Assembly: GCA_963576725.1 (NCBI GenBank)
Contig: OY755243.1
Span: 43,695,243-43,759,242, forward strand
DNA: 64,000 nt
DNA from: Azorinus chamasolen
Taxonomy: Eukaryota; Mollusca; Bivalvia; Cardiida; Solecurtidae
Reading direction: 5' to 3'
Shown: positions 57,314-64,000 of the stretch, piece by piece
Layout: each line of letters begins with the position of its first letter
How positions within the stretch are numbered: the first letter of the stretch is position 1
The notes under the pieces: model-generated
The model's input: the letters and a program-made list of their open reading frames with translations, nothing else
Told to the model about the DNA's origin: nothing
The model's database searches: none
Position numbers and translations under genes: made by a program

Positions 57314-57512
57314 ACAGTTAAATCTCGTCAACTGGAATTTTTTAGTAAAGAAGAATTGAGAAATGTTTAGACAAGTGGTTGCTTTATGCAGGGTTAAAGC
57401 TCAGAAAGCTCACAGATGTGCTTTCTGCATGACTTTCACCTTGAATTAAAAAGCTGCCACCTTTCTTAAAATCCAGTAATAATACTAAAGTCTTGTTTGA
57501 GAGTTCGATTTA
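57314..57512. mobile_element. TA-K MITE
   Basis: CAGTTAAATCTCGTCAACTG start, GTAAAGAAGAATTGAG, core AGAAAGCTCACAGATGTGCT, TTCGATTTATAAGC end. Confidence 0.6.
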
Positions 57513-57540
57513 TAAGCATGTTGTTTCAAACCAGCTACTA

Positions 57541-58030
57541 CCATTTAACCCTTTAAATGAGTGAAACGAGTGCACTGACATTGAATTTGCAAACAAGTTT
57601 GCAGAAGAGAATGTCCCTATGGAAACTTCTAATCAGGATCTGCACTATACAACATGTACTGTTTGTCATTCAAATTCCCTTCTCAAATTATACCCTTTTG
57701 TACTGAGTGGACTCTATCGTTAAGCAATGGTGGACCATTCCATTCTGAAAGTTCTGCATTCAGATGGTTATGTTGTTGCATCTTATCAGATATCCATCAA
57801 CATCGACATTTACCTTTCACCCAGCTGCTCGCGACCAGACTCATATTTTGCAACCAGTCTGGATCTATGAGTGCATTTACCTTTCACCCAGCTGCTCGCG
57901 ACCAGACTCATATTTTGCAACCAGTCTGGATCTATGAGTAAATGAGGTGCCGAGTAACTCGACCTCTCAGCAGTGATCAGGGTCAAAGCTGTTTGACACT
58001 CGGCTCATAGTTTGCCAAAAGAGTGTCGAA
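57541..58030. mobile_element. TTAA-I MITE and H MITE with 67-bp duplication
   Basis: 57547-57790: I (CCCTTTAAATGAGTGAAACG; GGTGGACCATTCCATTCTGA). 57807-57940: direct repeat, 67-bp period, of ATTTACCTTTCACCCAGCTG through GTCTGGATCTATGAGT, followed by an H hairpin remnant (AGTAACTCGACCTCTCAGCA) to about 58030. Confidence 0.65.
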
Positions 58031-58119
58031 TCAGCTGTAGTAATCAAAGCGCCGCAGGCGCTGTAGGCCTGGGCATAAGAAGGGTTGATCGTGTGTTCAA
58101 GAAGTTTTGGGGTTTGATT

Positions 58120-58600
58120 TTCCCTGTAAACAATACAAAGTCCAATAACTCTGCAGAATATCATTGAACCGGAACAGGAATAATATATACAAAACTAGGC
58201 ATGGCACTGATCAATCCTATGAAATTTCAGGAAAATCGTACGAAAGAGTTTTGAGAAACCGCAGAGACAAAATTTTCCATGTAAAAAATTCATAACAGTC
58301 CCATAACTCTGCAGAAAATCAGCGAGCCGGGACAGGAAAAAGATATGCACAACTAGGCACGGTGCTAATCAATATCTTGAAGTTTCATGTAAATATGACC
58401 AAACGTTTTCCAGAAACAGCGTGGACAACATTGTTCATGTAAAAAATCAAACTGGAACATGAACAAGATATGCACAACTAGGCATGGTGCTGATTAATCC
58501 TATAAAGTTTCAATGAAAATCTGACCAAAGGTTTTGGAGAAACCGCGTGGACAAAGTAAAATCAGACTGACGGACGGACAGACGGGTGTTCTAACATATG
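58120..58600. repeat. Three-unit diverged repeat with GACGGACGG tail
   Basis: Units at about 58130, 58280 and 58430 share CATAACTCTGCAGAA, GGAACAGGAA.AAGATATGCA, CAACTAGGCATGGTGCTGAT, AAAGTTTCA and GAAACCGCGTGGACAAA. Ends GACTGACGGACGGACAGACG. This layout occurs widely in bivalve intergenic DNA as far as I recall; class unknown. Confidence 0.65.
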
Positions 58601-58634
58601 TACACTTGTTGGGCAGTTCCTTTGGTTTAATTAA

Positions 58635-59377
58635 CTAATTCTCTCCCACTGGCGCGTTTTTGAACAATTCTAAAATTCTGCTTTTCAATAGCTACTGCTC
58701 ATTTTCGATAGATTAATTTTTCAATAGCTACTGCTCATTTTCGATAGATTAATTCAAAAATGTTGTCAGGATGCTTGGCGATGCCCTACTCACAAGACAT
58801 AGCTTCATACCTCAAAATAACCAGCAGTGATCGTTCACGCTTGCTCCAGTCTAAGCACTTGTATACAGTTTTCATTAATCTGAGTAAGTTCAGTAAATTA
58901 GCATATTAGCAGTTTTTTATTCATATTAACTATTTCGATTGACCAACCGCTTCACACATTCGAATATATACAAAGGACTAATTTTTATAAGGTATTAAAC
59001 AAACAAAATGAAGTTTAAAAGTGAAATAACTTTGATACACAACGAATTATTACAAACAGTCAAAAAATCCTGTTTCCATTAATCTGAGTAATTTCAGCAA
59101 ATTAGCATATTAACAGTTTTTATTCATATTAATTATTTCGATTGACCAACCGCCTCACACATTTGAAAATATACAAAGTACTAATTTTCATAAGGTATCA
59201 AATAAACAAAATGAAGTTTAGAAGTGAAATAACTTTGATACACAACGAATTATTACTAACAGTCAAAAAGGGAGATAATCCTGTATATACAGAAGATACA
59301 TCAAATCGCTTACCTAGCGATATACTACAGGTTTTCTTGACAGAGGTTGGCTCTGAAAATAGTCTAGGGGGAATGAG
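58635..59377. mobile_element. TTAA-E MITE with a large insert
   Basis: Reversed E: CTAATTCTCTCCCACTGGCG to CTAGGGGGAATGAG, TTAA at 58631-58634 and 59378-59381. A CTACTGCTCATTTTCGATAG segment is duplicated (58690 and 58726). The body is broken after AAAATGTTGTCAGG; the E end resumes near 59340 (CAGAGGTTGGCTCTGAAAAT). Confidence 0.68.
58873..59270. repeat. 204-bp tandem duplication
   Basis: CATTAATCTGAGTAAGTTCA at 58873 recurs at 59077; both copies run through ACAACGAATTATTAC and ACAGTCAAAAA with a few percent divergence. Lies inside the E element's insert. No ORF of note. Confidence 0.85.
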
Positions 59378-59381
59378 TTAA

Positions 59382-59778
59382 ATGTACCCAACACGGCCAC
59401 AAAAGTACTCAACAATATCTATAGATGGAATGAATAGAATTTAGCGTTATCTATGAGGGCCTTTTGTCGGTTATCTGCCCCTGTCCAACCAGGTGGCGCT
59501 GCCACCGAGTAGGTCCTTTCCGATACATACATGTATATGTCTCTGGTCCTTTGTTACACTTTTGTTATCCATTATTGACGGTTTTCACTTTGATTACACA
59601 TTTTTTAATCGAGAATAACAAAGCATGTGGAAATATATTATTTGCATTTTGAAGTTTTATTTTTGTTTTATTTTGCACGTTTCTTTTTAAAAACTGCGGA
59701 TAAATGATACGTTTACCCTAAACCTAAGAAACCGACAGAAATACATGGCTACATTTCAGACTGCTAGTTAAATGTTAA
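59382..59778. other. No element recognised
   Basis: Short palindromic CAGGTGGCGCTGCCACCG near 59491. Otherwise nothing. Confidence 0.4.
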
Positions 59779-60017
59779 AATGTCTTTATTATAATATGCC
59801 TTTTAATGCCTTTGTAAACAGAGTAGACCCCGATCAGACAGATCCTCTAGGAACTGTCTAATCAGGATCTGCTCGATTTGCTTATGATAAATATAGATAT
59901 GAGTCCACAGTTTCTGCTATGCCCCGAAATTCTTGTGTTAATATATCATTATAAAAATAGTTTAATTGATATTCACGATCACATTATTTCTTACATTTAT
60001 ATTCATAGAGTGAAGGG
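59779..60017. mobile_element. TTAA-F MITE
   Basis: AATGTCTTTATTATAATATG start after TTAA, hairpin CAGACAGATCCTCTAGGAAC, right end CATAGAGTGAAGGG and TTAA (60018-60021). Confidence 0.75.
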
Positions 60018-60075
60018 TTAATAAAATCGAAAAGTTATAAACTTTTTTTGGGAGAGTAGGGACGTTCAGTATTGT

Positions 60076-62671
60076 TTGTGTATTGATTGTAATCGCAATA
60101 TTAGCAATAAAAATATAAATAGAATAAAACCCTGGAAAAGCGAGAAAAGAGATCAGTTTGTTCAAAATATAGATCTGGATAAATTGGAAATTGTAAAGCA
60201 AAAGTTAGAAGCATCAGATAATCCCAGTTTGGATGATTTAAATCATTTAATGTCAGATATTGAAGCTATTTTCTCCAAATCTGCTGAATATACCCTTGGT
60301 ACTTACCGACAAAGAATTATGAAAACAAAACAGACACGTTCTAAAAATTGGTTCAATGATAAATGTAGAGCAGCAAGGTCAAATTTTCATGTTGCACAAA
60401 GATTACATAGAGCGAACAAAACATCGGAAAATTATCGTAGTATGCTTTCATTCGGTAAGATATATAAAAAGGTCATAAAGTCATGTGTTTCGAAACAAAA
60501 GAGAGATATTAGGACCAAAATCCGAAATATGCAAAAGTCATCACCAAAAGAGTATTGGTCATATATCCAAAGCCTTGATAAACATAATGAAAGCAGTACT
60601 AATAACATTGCCCTGGATACTTTGTTTAACTTTTTTTAAAAATGTCAATGAAACAGTGCATGAGGAAAGTGAAGTAAACGAAAATGATGTCAGAGCCAAC
60701 ACTATTGAAAATGAATTAAACGAGCCAATTACTGATACTGAAATACTAAATGCAGTTAAACGTATGAAAAATAATAAGGCATGTGGATTAGATCAAATTC
60801 GCAATGAGTACATAAAGTATTCAGTAGATATATTGCTGCCAATATATAATAAATTCTTCAATAGTGTGTTAGATACTGGCCACGTCCCACAATCATGGAC
60901 GATTGGTGTAATTAAACCAATTTATAAACAAAAAGGGGACACTGTCGATCCAAATAATTACAGACCAATTACACTTTTAAGTTGCATGGGTAAGTTATTC
61001 ACCGCCATACTAAATAATAGATTAAACAAGTACTTAGAATCAAACCGTTTGTTAAATGAAACTCAGTTTGGCTTTCGGAAGGGATATTCAACTACTGAAG
61101 CCTCGTTTGTACTATATGCATTAGCCGAGATACTACGAAACAAAAAGAAAAAGTTGTTTTGTATGTTCGTTGATTTTCAAAAAGCATTTGATTCAGTTTG
61201 GAGAGTAGGACTATGGTCTAAATTGTTAAATCATAATGTTTCTGGAAATATACTGAATGTGATTAAAAGTATGTATAATAACGTGAAGTCCTGTGTTACA
61301 CTGGATGGTGAGTATTCGGAATTCTTCGGATCTTTTACTGGCTTGCGACAAGGAGAAAATCTTTCGCCGATTCTTTTTTCCCTATTTTTAGATGATTTGG
61401 AAGCTTCCTTACTTTCAAAATGTAATTCTACAATTGAGCTTTCTGATGAAGTACTCGTTACATTTACTAAATTGGTTGTAATGCTCTATGCTGATGATGC
61501 AGTAGTCTTTGCTGAAAATGAAAATGATTTACAAAACCTAGCAGACGCATTTGTAGAATATTGCAAATTTTGGAAATTAAATATTAATACTGACAAAACA
61601 AAAGTGATGGTGTTTGGAGACAAAACGAGGAGACTTAGAAATATCCAAGTTAATGGTTACGCCATTGAAACGGTCGATTACTTTAAATATCTAGGAATTA
61701 TTTTTTCTAAAAATAGAAATTTTGCGAGAGCAAAGAAATATGCAGCTGACCAGGCAAGGAAAGCCATGTTTGGTCTGTTGCAAAAAATACGAAATTTAGA
61801 TATCCCTATAGATTGCCAATTGAAACTGTTTGATAACACTGTTTTGCCTGTTTTATTATATGGCTGTGAAATCTGGGGATTTGGTGATTTAAAATGTATT
61901 GAAAAAGTTCAAACCGATTTCATGAAATATATTCTCAATGTTAAACGTAGTACACCACACGTAATGTTGTATGGCGAACTCGGCCGATTTCCAGTTTCAT
62001 TAACCATTAAAAGCCGACAAATAAACTTTTGGTGCAAACTTACCTCTAGCCAACATTGTAAATTTAGTCTTTTAACTTACAAAGCTTTGCTAAATGACTA
62101 CGTTAACAACAATCATCGTAATGCCTGGATTAATAACATACGGTCAATACTGGAGGAAACCGGGCTAAATTATATCTGGCTAAATCAAAACACTAGAAGT
62201 GCATACAGAACCGGAAAACAAGTAGAACATATTTTAGAAGAGCAATACAAACAGAAATGGCTACAAGAACTAAATACATCATCGAAATGTTTAAATTACA
62301 GACTATTCAAAACTGAGCATAAATTTGAAAACTACCTTATAGAACTCCCTGATTTTCATTTAAGACAGTTTATCAATTATAGAATGTGTAACAATAAATT
62401 GCCAATTGAAACTGGCCGATGGAATGGAATAGACCGACATCTTAGGAAATGTACACTATGTAATAGCGATATAGGAGACGAGTTCCATTTTCTGTTCAAA
62501 TGCCCAAGTTTTGACGATGACCGAAAACGGTTAACCCCCTTTATAAAAAAGAGAACAGCAAATACACAAATATTTTCAGTAATCTTTAATGACGAAAATG
62601 TTAATAGATTGAAGAAAACTTGTTGTCTGCTTGGATCAATTTTAAATAAATTTAGGACCCCTCCTGGCTAG
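60076..62671 (+). pseudogene. LINE ORF2-type protein, one-base frameshift
   Basis: The first 188 codons (60076-60639) hold the pre-RT linker (WFNDKCRAARSNF). They stop just after a T7 run at 60631-60637. The remaining frame to 62671 carries the RT: NNKACGLDQIRNEYIK, NYRPITLLSCMGKLF, FVDFQKAFDSVW, GLRQGENLSPILF, YADD (61487-61498), then the thumb, LLYGCEIWGF and a terminal C-x2-C-H-C knuckle (KCTLCN...FKCP). One extra T would explain the break. With only one disablement over 2.6 kb, the insertion looks recent. Clade (jockey/CR1/I-like group) not resolved. Confidence 0.88.
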
Positions 62672-62688
62672 ATCATTTATATATATAA

Positions 62689-62691
<3 letters not shown>

Positions 62692-62734
<43 letters not shown>

Positions 62735-62762
62735 TTTGTGTGCGTGTTTGTGTCTGTGTGTG
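62692..62762 (+). repeat. (GT)n microsatellite
   Basis: About 20 uninterrupted GT repeats then degenerate TGTGTC units, just after the LINE stop codon. Confidence 0.95.
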
Positions 62763-62930
62763 GTATGTGTCTGTATGTATGTGCGAGCGTAGATGCATAT
62801 GTTTCTCACCTATGCAACTGCGCCAATTGCTATATAGCCTGCCAAACTAGCATTACTTGATATATATGTTTAACCTCTTATAACATGTCAAACCATGTTC
62901 TGAGTGAAATAAACTGTAAACTGTTAAACA

Positions 62931-64000
62931 GCTTACACTCTACTGTAACAGTCTAGCAGTGGCATGGGCCCCCAGTGTCATAGATAAGTTATCACCATAT
63001 AGCACACCCTGCTGAGACCCTTTTGTGTCATAACCTCCAAATTTAATTAGGAAGGTCTTGTTTATTATGCAATCACGATAATAAAGGGGCTAAACCGGAA
63101 ATGCAATCAATCAGGGAACAGTGGTATCTACTTGACATATATCACAAAAACAAAACAACTTCAGCTTTATTAATATTTCGTTTTACTTATGCAATTAAAG
63201 TTTGATTGTCCGATTTAAGCAAACAAGAAAGACCATACAAAAAGAAGAAATAAACAATGCATATTGGATACTGATCAGAAGCTGTTATATAAATGAGTGT
63301 CACTAGTAAGAATACTAATCGTCTGTTCTGTTTTTAATAAAGAAACGTCTTATCTGGGTCCATACCGTTTTATTCCGTCACTGAAATTTGCAAGAGAAGT
63401 TCAATGTCTTGAAGGCTTAATTTTTAATTGAAGTTGTCAAATTTCTGACTGAAAGAGTTTAATTTTAACCTACAGTGGTGCAACCGAATGATGTTTGCAA
63501 AAATAAAATAAAACAATGCAGACGCTGATGAGAAAACCTCTAAAAACACTCGTCACGGTCATTACAATTAGCTGATATCTTATAGACTGGTTTCCTACAT
63601 TTTGTAAGGGTTAAAAAATTTATTTGATATCTGAGGTGATTTCTGATATAAATAAAAACTGGGTCTACCCTGTATGCAAATGCAAACTTTTACTTGCAAT
63701 AATTAAAGTAAGAATGGACTCTCAATTGAAATAAAAGGAAGAAATATTAAAAATAAAACTATATCGAACAAACAACTTTCAAGGGCATATACACAATATC
63801 ATTGAAGTTAGAGTTTACGTTATGACAGGGGACGGGTAATGACCTGTCCTGAAAGTGTAATGTCTCTTTCCCCACCCCCCCTCCCCCCCCCTCCCCCCCC
63901 CCCCCTCCCCTTTCTCTGTTTGTACAAAATGGTTGAAAGAACAATATTTATGTTCAAAATGTAAGGAATTTTCATTTCATCTACATGATTTTAATCATTT
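62931..64000. other. No gene; small F-type traces
   Basis: 63342-63372 (CTTATCTGGGTCCATACCGT) and 63660-63685 (CTGGGTCTACCCTGTATGCA) are possible hairpin arms of F. 63871-63915 is a C-rich tract. No ORF of interest. Confidence 0.45.
63871..63915. repeat. Poly-C tract
   Basis: Runs of 6 to 12 C separated by T. Likely prone to assembly length error. Confidence 0.9.

Larger units (their letters stand above)
60040..62930 (+). mobile_element. 5'-truncated non-LTR retrotransposon (LINE)
   Basis: Coding region 60076-62671, then a 3'UTR with a (GT)n tract and an ending GAGTGAAATAAACTGTAAAC near 62920. No endonuclease domain is present, so the 5' end is missing, the usual result of incomplete reverse transcription. 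It begins just after an F element. Boundaries are estimates. Confidence 0.8.

Overview
The window is animal nuclear DNA: one intron-rich gene in a sea of short inverted-repeat transposons, LINE and SINE remnants and minisatellites, with no operons or bacterial genes. Frequent acatgta motifs, a SINE with a CCTTCGGA-type body, a widespread invertebrate SINE tail and a GACGGACGGACAGACGG tail suggest a marine lophotrochozoan, most likely a bivalve mollusc. The species assignment is inference.

The only intact protein-coding gene found is a sodium-coupled excitatory amino-acid (glutamate/aspartate) transporter of the SLC1 family. It lies on the minus strand in nine coding exons from 46173 down to 14560. 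Exon lengths of 292, 175, 43, 127, 193, 234, 195, 135 and 205 nt sum to 1599 nt, giving 532 residues plus stop. Every junction has AG/GT borders and consistent phase. It keeps the HP1 serine motif, NMDGT, HP2 and the TM8 D-x-x-R and N/D residues of acidic-amino-acid transporters. No promoter was recognised.

The introns and flanks hold roughly one hundred copies or fragments of foldback MITEs. I use working names. TA-type families A, B, C, D and K start CAGTAAAACC or similar, are flanked by TA and look like pogo/Tigger derivatives. They share inner arms (GGTGGCTGCTTAAAGCA or similar) but differ in the outer 25 to 60 bp. TTAA-type families E, F, F2, G, H/H2, I and L start CCCTTT or CCCATTCC, are flanked by TTAA and look like piggyBac derivatives. 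Most share inner arms around GATCAGACGG or GATCCAAACTGTTTG. Members of both classes carry almost the same hairpin apex, GCTCC-TATA-GGAGC or a close variant. Nested copies (G in C, E in D twice, F in C, F in F, A in F twice) give direct evidence for TTAA and TA target duplications.

Layout: 1-14.5 kb is intergenic with MITEs, three minisatellites and a 984-bp hAT-like foldback element (8-bp target duplication). 14.5-46.2 kb is the transporter gene; its introns include a 1.3-kb satellite, a 55-bp array, a 49-bp array, an unclassified 680-bp transposon, a LINE fragment and SINEs. 46.2-60 kb is MITE-rich flank with a decayed LINE. 60.0-62.9 kb is a fairly young 5'-truncated LINE broken by one base in a T run. 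63-64 kb is mostly featureless.

Several minisatellites (about 1.45, 6.1, 24.8, 26.2, 28.2 and 34.9 kb) are amplified pieces of the MITEs themselves, so foldback elements seem to seed tandem arrays here.
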